Source: Microbacterium sp. cf332
Lineage (GTDB): Bacteria > Actinomycetota > Actinomycetes > Actinomycetales > Microbacteriaceae
Reading direction: 5' to 3'
Length of the DNA stretch: 64,000 nt
Assembly (NCBI RefSeq): GCF_900102175.1
Contig: NZ_FNKN01000002.1
Coordinates: forward strand, 124,001 to 188,000
Within the stretch, counting starts at the first letter, position 1, and the number at the start of each line of letters is the position of its first letter. Below are positions 46,067 to 53,636 of the stretch, in pieces. The notes beneath the pieces are model-generated. The model had not been told where the DNA came from and did not search any database. It was given only the letters and a program-made list of their open reading frames with translations. Made by a program: the position numbers and the translations under genes.

Positions 46067-46293
46067 GCCCTGCGGACGACGAGGGCCCGAGCGGAGTCCA
46101 CTGCCGGCTCGACGAACTGCTCGCCGAGCGAGGGATGACGCTCACGCGCCTCTCCGAGATCGTCGGCGTCTCGGTAGTCAACCTCTCCGTGCTCAAGAAC
46201 GACCGTGCCCGCGCCATCCGCTACTCGACGCTCTCGGCGATCTGCCGGGCGCTCGACTGCGAGATCGGCGACCTCCTCGTGCGCGCCGACTGA
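46063..46293 (+). CDS. small XRE-type HTH regulator (YozG/HTH_26-like)
   Basis: 76 residues. Nearly the whole protein is the HTH: RLDELLAERGMTLTRLSEIV, GVSVVNLSVLKNDRARAIRY and STLSAICRALDCEIGDLL. GTG start inside the stop of the DUF2975 gene. It is expected to bind the control region at about 44661-44697 and regulate this three-gene operon, possibly signalling together with the membrane proteins (inference from the conserved gene pairing). Confidence 0.9.
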   Translation: MSPADDEGPSGVHCRLDELLAERGMTLTRLSEIVGVSVVNLSVLKNDRARAIRYSTLSAICRALDCEIGDLLVRAD

Positions 46294-46481
46294 ACGGCGC
46301 GGACGGCCGGGCCGCGTGCGCCCGACGGACACGCAGGACGCGCGCGATGACACGCAAGTCGGCTGTCTCGCCCACGCGTTCCGATCGCACCGCGGCGACG
46401 GCCGAGCCTCCCCTGCGAGCCTCGGATCGGAGCTGTGCGCGTGGCTGCGCGCGCCCGCTCTCACGGAGAGAGGGGTGCCGC

Positions 46482-46727
46482 GTGCCGCACGAAGAAGCGC
46501 CCACGTCGCGAGTGACGTCGACGGAGCCGGGCCCACGGTGGATCACGACGGCGACCGCGGCCGTCTGGGGACTGACGATCATATTTCTCCGCCTGTCGAC
46601 GTTCTGGCTGGGCCCCTCACTGCTCATCTGTCTCGTCATCGTCGGGGGCCTGATCCACCGTCGGCGCGAGCGGTTCCGCGACGACCGCCGATTCCGGACC
46701 TCGCGGGCGGACGACGCCCCGGCATGA
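46482..46727 (+). CDS. small two-span membrane protein, hypothetical
   Basis: 81 residues from a GTG with AGAGAGGGG upstream. A polar start, then spans at about 19-36 (WITTATAAVWGLTIIFL) and 40-56 (FWLGPSLLICLVIVGGLI) with an arginine-rich tail (HRRRERFRDDRRFRTSR). No family recognised. A longer frame to 46347 exists but the part before the GTG has biased arginine/alanine composition. Confidence 0.5.
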   Translation: MPHEEAPTSRVTSTEPGPRWITTATAAVWGLTIIFLRLSTFWLGPSLLICLVIVGGLIHRRRERFRDDRRFRTSRADDAPA

Positions 46728-46751
46728 CCGTCCGCGCGACGGCGGTCGCCC

Positions 46752-47636
46752 TCAGCCGAGCAGACTGAACCCGCCATCGCTCGTGATGACCTGTCCGACC
46801 ATCCATCGGCCCGCGGGGGTGCAGAGCCAGGCGATCAGCTCGGCGGGATCGGTCGGACGCCCGACACGACCGAAGGGCGTGCTCGCGAGGTAGGCATCGA
46901 GGGCATCGAGCGACCGGTCGGTCGTATCGGGGTCGAGGTAGCCGGTGTTCACCGGGCCCGGGTTGAGCGTGTTGAGGATCACACCCAGCTCGAGCAGCTC
47001 CGCCGCGACCGACGCCGTGACTCCGGCGAGCGCGGCCTTGCTCGTGGCGTATGCGATCTCGCCGATCATCGGCCCGTGGATCTGGCCCGAGGTCATCCAT
47101 ACGACGTGACCGCGCGGAGCATCGTACGGCTTGCCGCCGGCGATGCGGTCTCCCGGCCGACGGGGCGATGCAGGCACCGCGGTGAAGCGGCGCGCGAAAG
47201 CCGCGGTCAGCAGCAGCGTCGCCCGGGCGTTGACGTCCCAGAAGGCGTCGAGACGCGCGGGCGTCATGTCGAGGATGCTGCCGTCATCGCCGCTCTTGGC
47301 GTGGTTGCAGACGAGGATGTCGAGCCCGCCGCTCGCCTGGGCTGCGGCTTCGACGAGTTCCTCCGCGGCGGTGGGGGCGGAGAGATCGGCCGCGAGGTCG
47401 GTGAGCACCGCGTCGCCGACGAGGTGTTCGCGGAGGCCGGCGCGCACGGCGTCGAGGTCGTCGCCGCCCCAGGGGAGGTCGAGGTCGTGCGGGCGGTGGT
47501 GGTGGATGACGATGCCGGCTCCGAGACCGGCGAGCTTCGCGGCGACGGCGAAGCCGATGCCGCGGCGGCGCGAGACGCCGGTGACGAGGGCGGTCTTCCC
47601 GGTGAGGGGAAGCGCGTGGACGGCGGACGAGTTCAT
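46752..47636 (-). CDS. SDR family oxidoreductase (3-oxoacyl-ACP reductase-like)
   Basis: 294 residues. Cofactor motif TALVTGVSRRRGIGFAVAAK, CNHAKS at the NNAG position, catalytic Ser in VVWMTSGQIHGPM and Y-x3-K in EIAYATSKAALAGVTASVAA, ending with GQVITSDGGFSLLG, the usual SDR terminus. The insertion MGG-like HHHRPHDLDLPWGGDD after strand 2 is longer than usual. ATG at 47636 is used rather than the TTG at 47642. Substrate unknown. Confidence 0.88.
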   Translation of the reverse strand: MNSSAVHALPLTGKTALVTGVSRRRGIGFAVAAKLAGLGAGIVIHHHRPHDLDLPWGGDDLDAVRAGLREHLVGDAVLTDLAADLSAPTAAEELVEAAAQASGGLDILVCNHAKSGDDGSILDMTPARLDAFWDVNARATLLLTAAFARRFTAVPASPRRPGDRIAGGKPYDAPRGHVVWMTSGQIHGPMIGEIAYATSKAALAGVTASVAAELLELGVILNTLNPGPVNTGYLDPDTTDRSLDALDAYLASTPFGRVGRPTDPAELIAWLCTPAGRWMVGQVITSDGGFSLLG

Positions 47637-47767
47637 GGGCAAGCCTTTCGATCGCGTCGACGTCGACGCGCGGATGGGGATCGAGAGCGACTCACCGGCA
47701 TTGCATGCGGCACAGCCTAGCGACGGCGGGCGATCACGTCACCCGATCGGATGCCGTGGGACTCGTC

Positions 47768-48520
47768 TCACGCGCGCAGCAGCGGCATCCCGGCCGCCTC
47801 GAGTGCTCGCAGGCCGCTCGCCGACGCGCCGGTGTCGACCACGACCCCCGTGACGGCGTCGACGGGCAGCACGGCGAACGGCGAGACCGCGCCGATCTTC
47901 TCCTCGCTGCCCAGGACGTACGTCTCCGCCGCCCGTTCGGCGAGAACGCGTTTCATCGCCGCCTCGTCCGCATCACCCGTCGTCAGTCCCGCCTCGGCGT
48001 GGATGCCGGTGACCCCCAGCAGGAACCGGTCGGCGCGCACCCGCTGGGCGGCCTCGACGGCGGCGGCCCCGCTCGCGACGGCGGAGTGCTTGAACAGGCG
48101 CCCTCCGATGATGATGACCTCCGCCGCGTGGTCGAGCAGTGCGGCCGCCACGGTGGGGCTGTGCGTGACGATCGTGCAGGCGAGTGAGGGGTCGAGGGCT
48201 CGCACCGTCGCGAGCGCGGTCGTCCCACCATCGATGATGACCGTGCTGCCGGGTTCGATGAGCCCCGCCGCGAAACGGGCGACCCGCTGCTTGCTCTCGG
48301 TGGCCACACTCTGCCGTGCGGCGTAGGCGACGACGGCGGGCGACGCGGGCACGGCCCCGCCGTAGACGCGCGTGGCCAGGCCGGCGGCGTCCAGCTCTCG
48401 CAGGTCGCGCCGGATGCTGTCCTCGGAGATGCCGAGCTCGGCGGCGAGCTCCTTGGCGACGATGCGGCCGTCGGCGCGGAGGCGCGCGAGCAGGAGATCT
48501 TTGCGGGCGGCGGCAAGCAT
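47768..48520 (-). CDS. DeoR family transcriptional regulator
   Basis: 250 residues. N-terminal HTH MLAAARKDLLLARLRADGRI, VAKELAAELGISEDSIRRDL, then the sugar-phosphate-binding domain with IIDGGTTALATVRAL, IIGGRLFKHSAVASG and the DEAAMKRVLAERAAETYVLG segment. It probably senses a phosphorylated sugar. AAGGAG precedes the ATG. Divergent from the DUF4406 gene 45 bases away, with phased repeats between them. Confidence 0.92.
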   Translation of the reverse strand: MLAAARKDLLLARLRADGRIVAKELAAELGISEDSIRRDLRELDAAGLATRVYGGAVPASPAVVAYAARQSVATESKQRVARFAAGLIEPGSTVIIDGGTTALATVRALDPSLACTIVTHSPTVAAALLDHAAEVIIIGGRLFKHSAVASGAAAVEAAQRVRADRFLLGVTGIHAEAGLTTGDADEAAMKRVLAERAAETYVLGSEEKIGAVSPFAVLPVDAVTGVVVDTGASASGLRALEAAGMPLLRA

Positions 48521-48531
48521 TCCGACTCCTT

Positions 48532-48561
48532 CACGTTGTTGCACGTTTATGCATACTATCG
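48532..48561. promoter_or_regulatory. phased repeats and promoter between deoR-type gene and DUF4406
   Basis: CACGTTGTTG and CACGTTTATG follow one another with a 10-base period, then CATACTATCG with partial similarity. One helical turn spacing fits a multi-site DeoR operator. TACTAT at 48554-48559 lies six bases before the ATG of the DUF4406 gene and is its likely -10. Confidence 0.55.
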
Positions 48562-48565
48562 AATC

Positions 48566-48967
48566 ATGACTGACACACTCATGATCCTCATCGCCGGCCC
48601 GTACGCGTCGGGCACGGGCGGCGATCCGGCGCTCATGCGGCGCAACCTCGGCCGCCTCGAAGAGGCGGCCTGGCCGTTGTTCGCCGCCGGGCACATCCCC
48701 ATGATCGGCGAATGGGTCGCACTCCCCGTGCTCTCGAGTGCGGGCGCGAGCGGCCCGACGGATCCCCTCGCCGAGCGCGTGATGTACCCCGTGGCGCACC
48801 GGCTGCTGCAGCGATGCGACGCGGTCCTGCGCCTCTCGGGCGAGTCCCGGGGAGCGGACCAGGACGTCGCGATCGCCCGAGAGCGCGGCATCCCCGTGTA
48901 CACCGCGCTCGAGGACGTACCGGGGGTGTCTCATCATCCGCTCGACGCGCACGGAACATTCAGCTGA
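48566..48967 (+). CDS. DUF4406 family protein (nucleoside deoxyribosyltransferase-like fold)
   Basis: 133 residues. LMILIAGPYASGTGGDPALM matches the AGPxxx phosphate-site start of DUF4406/2-deoxyribosyltransferase-like proteins; CDAVLRLSGESRGADQDVAI is the second half of the site (SxGADxD). It may hydrolyse or transfer a nucleoside or sugar. The ATG has TACTAT exactly six bases upstream. Divergent pairing with a DeoR regulator suggests sugar-phosphate-controlled expression. Confidence 0.82.
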   Translation: MTDTLMILIAGPYASGTGGDPALMRRNLGRLEEAAWPLFAAGHIPMIGEWVALPVLSSAGASGPTDPLAERVMYPVAHRLLQRCDAVLRLSGESRGADQDVAIARERGIPVYTALEDVPGVSHHPLDAHGTFS

Positions 48968-49016
48968 ATCATCAGGATTTCCCAGGAACGGCGCGATCTG
49001 GATAGAGTCGTTCGAC

Positions 49017-49529
49017 GTGAACATTGGTCGTCGCCTCCTCGCCCTGCCCGCCGCCGCCATCGCCGTCGCCCTTCTCGCGACCGGCTGCTCCACGCTGAAC
49101 GCGTTCTCCGGAGGGGCCGAGGCCCCGGTCCGCGACGAGTCCGGCGCGATCGCCGAATCGAACGAGAGCACGGACGTCTTCGCCATCCGCGTCGGCGATT
49201 GCATGCTCTTCTCGGACTCGGACGCCACCGAGGTCACGGAGGCGCCCACCGTGCCCTGCTCGGACCCGCACGACCTCGAGGCGTTCTACGCCGAGGACAT
49301 CACGGGCGACGATTTCCCCGGGATCGAGGGCGCGCAGGCACAGGCCGAGCAGGTCTGCGCCGACGCGTTCTCGACCTTCGTCGGCACGGCGTACGAGGAG
49401 TCGGTGCTCGACTTCAACTACTACGTCCCCACCGCTGGCAGCTGGGACGCGGGAGACCGCGAGATCCTCTGCCTCATCGGTGACCCGCAGGGCCAGGTGA
49501 CCGGCACGCTCAAGGCCGCCGCGCGCTGA
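49017..49529 (+). CDS. lipoprotein with septum-formation-like domain
   Basis: 170 residues, GTG start. Signal peptide NIGRRLLALPAAAIAVALLA followed by the lipobox LATGC (Cys23). The mature part has VFAIRVGDCMLFSDSDATEV, VPCSDPHDLEAFYAEDI and later cysteines (AEQVCADAFS, REILCLIGDP), the pattern of the actinobacterial septum-formation/DUF4190-associated extracellular domain. Acts outside the membrane. TAGAGT (49003-49008) eight bases before the GTG may be the -10. Followed by a strong hairpin. Confidence 0.82.
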   Translation: MNIGRRLLALPAAAIAVALLATGCSTLNAFSGGAEAPVRDESGAIAESNESTDVFAIRVGDCMLFSDSDATEVTEAPTVPCSDPHDLEAFYAEDITGDDFPGIEGAQAQAEQVCADAFSTFVGTAYEESVLDFNYYVPTAGSWDAGDREILCLIGDPQGQVTGTLKAAAR

Positions 49530-49555
49530 CGTCCGAGCGCCCCACGAATCGCCTT

Positions 49556-49589
49556 CTGCCCGTAGCGGACGCCCGTCCGCTACGGGCAG
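49556..49589 (+). terminator. hairpin terminator after the lipoprotein gene
   Basis: CTGCCCGTAGCGGACG and its exact complement form a 16-bp stem almost without a loop, 27 bases after the stop. It is followed by TCGTCTGTGTT, a weak T-rich tail. The strongest plus-strand terminator seen in the window. Confidence 0.85.
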
Positions 49590-49610
49590 TCGTCTGTGTT
49601 GACTGGACAC

Positions 49611-50573
49611 ATGCGACGCGTACTGGTCCTCGGAGGCACCGGCTGGCTGGGACGGACGGTGGTGGAGCGACTCGTCTCGGACGGCGACGACGTCACATGC
49701 CTCGCCCGCGGCGAGTCGGGCGGGGTGCCCGCCGGGGCGCGCCTGGTCGCGGTCGATCGGCGCTCGGACGACGCGTACGCTGCGGTCCACGGCGACTGGG
49801 ACGAGGTCGTCGAGATCGCCTACGAGCCCGACCTGGTCGGCCCGGCACTCGACGCTCTGGCTGCCCGCGCCGCGCACTGGACGCTCATCTCGAGCGTTTC
49901 GGCCTACGCCGGCAACACCGAGCCCGGTGCCGGCGAGACCGCCGCCCTCGTCGAGCCCGAGGACCTCAGCCGCTACCCAGACGCGAAGGTCGCCGCCGAG
50001 AGGGCGAGCGCCCGTCGGCTCGGCGACCGCCTCCTGATCGCGCGCCCCGGGCTGATCGTCGGACCCGGCGACCCCAGCGACCGGTTCGGCTACTGGCCCG
50101 CCCGCTTCACCCGTCCGGGGCCGGTTCTGGCCCCCTCGACGACCGGGCGGCACGTGCAGGTCATCGATGTGGACGACCTCGCCACGTGGATCGCCGCCGC
50201 CGCACGCGACGACGTGACCGGCACGGTCAACGCGGTCGGCGCCATCGTGCCCATGCGCGACGCCTTCTGCTCGATCGCGGAGATCGCAGGGTTCGGCGGC
50301 GACGTCGTCGAGGTGTCCGATGACACGCTGCAGGCCCACGACGTGCGCTACTGGGCCGGCCCCCGCTCGCTGCCGCTCTGGCTCCCCTCTACCGAGATCG
50401 GCTTCGCGCAGCGGTCGGGCCGTCGCTTCCTCGAGACCGGCGGACACCTCACGCCCCTCGCGGACACCGCAGCCAAGGTCCTGTCCGACGAGATGTCGCG
50501 GGGCGTCGCACGCGATCGCCGATCGGGGTTGAGCCCGGTCGACGAGGCGGTCGTCCTCGCCTCGGCGCGCTGA
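49611..50573 (+). CDS. NAD-dependent epimerase/dehydratase family protein
   Basis: 320 residues. VLVLGGTGWLGRTVVERLVS is the Rossmann motif (GGTGxxG); VAVDRRSDDAYAAVHGDWDE is the second strand region. SSVSAYAGNTEPGAG holds the catalytic serine, but a clear Y-x3-K is not visible (YPDAKVAAER has a Tyr-x3-Lys equivalent, RYPDAK). It looks like the isoflavone-reductase/atypical extended SDR group. The start at the ATG was preferred over the GTG at 49596, which lies five codons upstream next to the hairpin. Confidence 0.82.
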   Translation: MRRVLVLGGTGWLGRTVVERLVSDGDDVTCLARGESGGVPAGARLVAVDRRSDDAYAAVHGDWDEVVEIAYEPDLVGPALDALAARAAHWTLISSVSAYAGNTEPGAGETAALVEPEDLSRYPDAKVAAERASARRLGDRLLIARPGLIVGPGDPSDRFGYWPARFTRPGPVLAPSTTGRHVQVIDVDDLATWIAAAARDDVTGTVNAVGAIVPMRDAFCSIAEIAGFGGDVVEVSDDTLQAHDVRYWAGPRSLPLWLPSTEIGFAQRSGRRFLETGGHLTPLADTAAKVLSDEMSRGVARDRRSGLSPVDEAVVLASAR

Positions 50574-50607
50574 CCACGGCGACGACGATCCTGCCGCCCG
50601 CGTCGCT

Positions 50608-50641
50608 CGGCGGTCAGATCAGCGCGGCGGTCAGATCAGCT
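50608..50641. repeat. 17-bp tandem duplication at the arsC stop
   Basis: CGGCGGTCAGATCAGC plus one base occurs twice head to tail. The second copy contains the stop codon of the arsC-like gene and the first lies just beyond it. It looks like a recent slippage or repair duplication. Confidence 0.75.
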
Positions 50642-51047
50642 CGGCGACCAGCCGCCGGATGCGGTCGCGGATCTCGTCGCGGATGGGGCGGACCGCCGCG
50701 ATGCCCTGACCTGCGGGATCGTCGAGCTTCCAGTCCTCGTAGCGCTTCCCCGGAAAGTAGGGGCATGCGTCGCCGCACCCCATCGTGATGACGACGTCGG
50801 ACGCCTGCACAGCCTCGGTCGTCAGCACCTTCGGCTGCTCAGCGGTGATGTCGATGCCGAGTTCGGCCATGGCCTCGACCGCTACCGGGTTGATCCGCTC
50901 CGCGGGCATCGAGCCGGCGGAGCGGACCTCGATGCGATCGCCGGCGATCTCACGAAGGAAGCCGGCCGCCATCTGCGAGCGCCCCGCGTTGTGCACGCAC
51001 ACGAAGAGCACGGTCGGCGTCGCATCGGAGGGCAGCGCACCAGTCAT
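50631..51047 (-). CDS. arsC: arsenate reductase / low-molecular-weight phosphatase-like protein
   Basis: 138 residues. P-loop VCVHNAGRSQMAAGFL with nucleophile Cys17, further cysteines Cys91 and Cys95 in TMGCGDACPYFPGKRYED and catalytic Asp in WKLDDPAG. This matches actinobacterial arsenate reductases of the ArsC type coupled to thioredoxin or mycothiol; which partner is used cannot be told. No arsR or arsenite exporter is adjacent. TATCAT exactly six bases before the ATG (51054-51059) suggests a leaderless transcript and excludes the longer frame. Confidence 0.88.
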   Translation of the reverse strand: MTGALPSDATPTVLFVCVHNAGRSQMAAGFLREIAGDRIEVRSAGSMPAERINPVAVEAMAELGIDITAEQPKVLTTEAVQASDVVITMGCGDACPYFPGKRYEDWKLDDPAGQGIAAVRPIRDEIRDRIRRLVAELI

Positions 51048-51106
51048 GCGCCGATGATACTCGGCGCCCCTTCCCTTCCCGCTCACGAGCCGCTACTGTT
51101 ATGGTG

Positions 51107-51116
51107 TGTATATACA
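51107..51116. promoter_or_regulatory. putative operator of the GntR/ABC operon
   Basis: TGTATATACA is a perfect 10-bp palindrome in the only AT-rich patch of the leader, 12 bases before the TTG start. YtrA-type GntR regulators bind TGTA...TACA-type sites in their own promoters, and the sequence also resembles a -10 region. Confidence 0.55.
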
Positions 51117-51128
51117 GCAGGTGACACG

Positions 51129-51503
51129 TTGAGGATCGTCCTCTCCACCGACTCGTCGACACCGATCTACGAGCAGGTCAAGGGGCAGGTCCGCGCCGCG
51201 ATCCTCGCGGGCGACGCTGCGCCGGGAACGACCCTGCCGTCGTTGCGACAGCTCGCGGCCGACCTCCGGGTCAGCGTCATCACGATCACCCGCGCATACA
51301 ACGACCTCGTCGCGGAAGGACTCGTGCGCAACGAGCACGGCCGCGGCTTCGTCGTCCTCGACGTCGATCCGCAGAGGGCGACGGCGGCCCTCCGCGGCCG
51401 TGTCGACGCCGCGCTGCGGGAGCTCCTTGCCGCCGCGCGAGACGCCCGGCTGACATCCGACGACATCCACCGACTGATCGATGAGACCTGGAGGGACTCA
51501 TGA
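51129..51503 (+). CDS. GntR family regulator, YtrA subfamily
   Basis: 124 residues with a TTG start and AGGTG upstream. The winged helix occupies residues 10-70: PIYEQVKGQVRAAILAGDAA, PGTTLPSLRQLAADLRVSVI, TITRAYNDLVAEGLVRNEHG. Only a short helical tail follows, as in YtrA proteins, which lack a large effector domain. It overlaps the ABC ATPase gene (ATGA), so it presumably represses this operon; inducers are often cell-wall antibiotics in the family. Confidence 0.9.
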   Translation: MRIVLSTDSSTPIYEQVKGQVRAAILAGDAAPGTTLPSLRQLAADLRVSVITITRAYNDLVAEGLVRNEHGRGFVVLDVDPQRATAALRGRVDAALRELLAAARDARLTSDDIHRLIDETWRDS

Positions 51504-52351
51504 CAGACGACCTGGCACGACTCGACCGCATCCGCATCCACCGGCCGTCCTTCGAGGTCGCCGACGTCTCGCTGCGCCTCCCGCGCGGCAGCGTCGTCGG
51601 CCTCGTCGGACCGAACGGGGCGGGCAAGACCACCATCATCCGCGCGCTGCTCGGTCTCGTCGCCCTCGATGGCGGCACCGCAGAAGTGCTCGGACACCCC
51701 GCCGGCGCACCCGAGGCCCGGGTACGCACGGGCGTCGTGCTCGACCGGCCCACGGCGGCACCCGAGTGGCGCGTGGCGAGCATCGGACGACGGCTGGCCC
51801 CGTTCTACGCCGGCTGGGACGAGGCGCGCTTCGTCGACCTGCTCGACCGGCTGCACGTTCCGCGGGAGCGTCGCGTCGGCGACCTCTCGCGCGGTCAGGG
51901 CGTCAAGCTGGCCCTCGCGACCGCGCTGGCCCAGCATCCGCGCCTGCTCGTGCTCGACGAGCCGTCGAGCGGACTCGACCCCGCCTCGCGTCGGGAGATC
52001 GTCGACGTGATCCGCGAGTTCATGGTCTCGCCCGAGAACGCCACCCTGTTCTCCACCCACATCACCACCGACCTCGACGATCTGGCCGACGACCTGGTCG
52101 TCGTGGTCGACGGGCGGATCGCGCACCAGGGCACCCTGCCCGACACCCGCGACGAGTTCGCCGTGGCCCGCGGCGCGGGACCGGTGCCCCGGTCCGGGCT
52201 GATCGGACCTCAGACATCGGGCGCGCAGTGGTCGGGTCTGATCCGAGCCGCCGACACGGCGGACTTCGGCGCGGACGTCGTGATCGACTCCGCCAGCCTC
52301 GACGACATCGTCATCCATCTCGCCGCCGCGAACGAGAGGACCCCCGCATGA
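51500..52351 (+). CDS. ABC transporter ATP-binding protein
   Basis: 283 residues. Walker A GPNGAGKTT at 37-45, signature LSRGQGVKLALA near 135, Walker B LLVLDEPSSGLDP near 155 and the switch His in FSTHITTDLDDL. The C-terminal 70 residues extend past the usual domain. YtrB-like: it energises export through the permease downstream. Both borders are ATGA overlaps, so it belongs to one operon with the GntR and permease genes. Confidence 0.94.
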   Translation: MTDDLARLDRIRIHRPSFEVADVSLRLPRGSVVGLVGPNGAGKTTIIRALLGLVALDGGTAEVLGHPAGAPEARVRTGVVLDRPTAAPEWRVASIGRRLAPFYAGWDEARFVDLLDRLHVPRERRVGDLSRGQGVKLALATALAQHPRLLVLDEPSSGLDPASRREIVDVIREFMVSPENATLFSTHITTDLDDLADDLVVVVDGRIAHQGTLPDTRDEFAVARGAGPVPRSGLIGPQTSGAQWSGLIRAADTADFGADVVIDSASLDDIVIHLAAANERTPA

Positions 52352-52998
52352 GCACCGTCGCCTTCACCCGCTTCGACCTGCAGACCTGGCTGCCCCGCAA
52401 GCAGAGCCTGCTGCCGCTCGCATTCATCATCGTCGTCGGGGTCGCCGTTCCGGTTCCGGGCACCGCCGTGCTCGCCGCAGCGTTCGTCACCTCCTTCATG
52501 ATCTCCGCTCCGTTCCTGTCGGACGAACGCGGCGGTCTCGACACGCTCTACGGCATCCTCCCGATCTCGCGTGCGCGCGTCGTCGCCGGTCGGACGACTG
52601 CGCTCGTCATCTACTACGTCATCTGCTGCGTCGTCGCGATCGTGACGACGGTGGGCGTGGCCTCGGTTCGGGGCAATCCCCTTCCCGCGGGGCTCCTCGG
52701 GCTCGTCGCGGTCGCGCTGGCGGCCGGGTTCGCCTTCGTCGGGCTCGCGCTCGCCCTGCAGCTGCCGGTGCTGTTCCGCGTCGGCTACACCCGCGGGCGT
52801 CTGGTCGCCTACGCCCCCGCCCTGGTGGTCGCCGCGCTCCTCTGGCTCAACCAGCTCACCGGCGCGGTCGAGATCACCTCGGAACTGACCGTCCCGGTCG
52901 GTGCGGTGATCGCGACGGCGATCGGTGTCGGCCTCGGCGGGCTGCTCGTCGGAGCATTCCTCGCCGGGCGGGTGTACCGGGCTCGCGAGATCCGGTGA
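52348..52998 (+). CDS. ABC-2 type permease
   Basis: 216 residues, six hydrophobic segments: about 22-42, 44-60, 88-112, 116-140, 149-165 and 178-200. Polar loop LSDERGGLDTLYGILPISRA after the second span is typical of ABC-2 permeases. It partners with the ATPase upstream (ATGA overlap). The transported compound is unknown; the YtrA-type regulator suggests defence against a peptide or cell-wall-active compound (inference). Confidence 0.88.
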   Translation: MSTVAFTRFDLQTWLPRKQSLLPLAFIIVVGVAVPVPGTAVLAAAFVTSFMISAPFLSDERGGLDTLYGILPISRARVVAGRTTALVIYYVICCVVAIVTTVGVASVRGNPLPAGLLGLVAVALAAGFAFVGLALALQLPVLFRVGYTRGRLVAYAPALVVAALLWLNQLTGAVEITSELTVPVGAVIATAIGVGLGGLLVGAFLAGRVYRAREIR

Positions 52999-53022
52999 CG
53001 TCGCATCCGACAGGATGAGGGT

Positions 53023-53631
53023 ATGACCTCTGCTCTGGGCGATTGGCTGCGGTCGCAGCCGTCGCTGACCGGCTCGCCGCCCGCGTTCGACGTCTCCGCA
53101 CTGCCCGCCTCGCCGGCGGCGCTCTTCGAGGCTTGGATCCGCGAGGCGGCGGCCGCGGGCGTTCCCGAGCCGCACGCGGCGACGCTCGCGACCGCCGACG
53201 CGGACGGCCGCCCCGACGCGCGCACCCTCATCCTCAAAGACCTCGACGATCGGGGATGGGCCTTCGCGAGCACGCGATCCTCGGCCAAGGGCGCGCAGCT
53301 CGCGGCCAACCCCGCCGCCGCTCTCGACTTCTGGTGGCAGCCCCTGATGCGGGCCGTGCGGGTGCGCGGTGCCGTCTCGGAGGCGACCGCGGCAGACACG
53401 GCCGCCGACCTCGCCGCCCGATCAGCGGAGGCTCGACGGGGCGTCGCTCCGGGCGACTGGGCCCTCTGGCGCATCGAGGCCGACCGAGTCGAGTTCTGGC
53501 AGGGTGCCGCAGATCGCCGGCACGTCCGCGTCGTCTACGAGCGCGACGGCGCCGCGTGGCGACACAGTCCCCTGCACCACCCGGAGGCTCCCGGCGACAG
53601 CCCCGGCATGGACCTCCGCGTGGGCGGCTGA
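53023..53631 (+). CDS. pyridoxal 5'-phosphate synthase / PNPOx-like flavoprotein
   Basis: 202 residues. FMN-binding split barrel: EPHAATLATADADGRPDART, LILKDLDDRGWAFASTRSSAKG and a C-terminal dimerisation region VEFWQGAADRRHVRVVYERD. Close in size to PdxH, which oxidises pyridoxamine or pyridoxine phosphate; the C-terminus differs from the usual W..RLAP ending, so a related activity is possible. CAGGAT six bases before the ATG may be a -10. Confidence 0.85.
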   Translation: MTSALGDWLRSQPSLTGSPPAFDVSALPASPAALFEAWIREAAAAGVPEPHAATLATADADGRPDARTLILKDLDDRGWAFASTRSSAKGAQLAANPAAALDFWWQPLMRAVRVRGAVSEATAADTAADLAARSAEARRGVAPGDWALWRIEADRVEFWQGAADRRHVRVVYERDGAAWRHSPLHHPEAPGDSPGMDLRVGG

Positions 53632-53636
53632 GCGGC

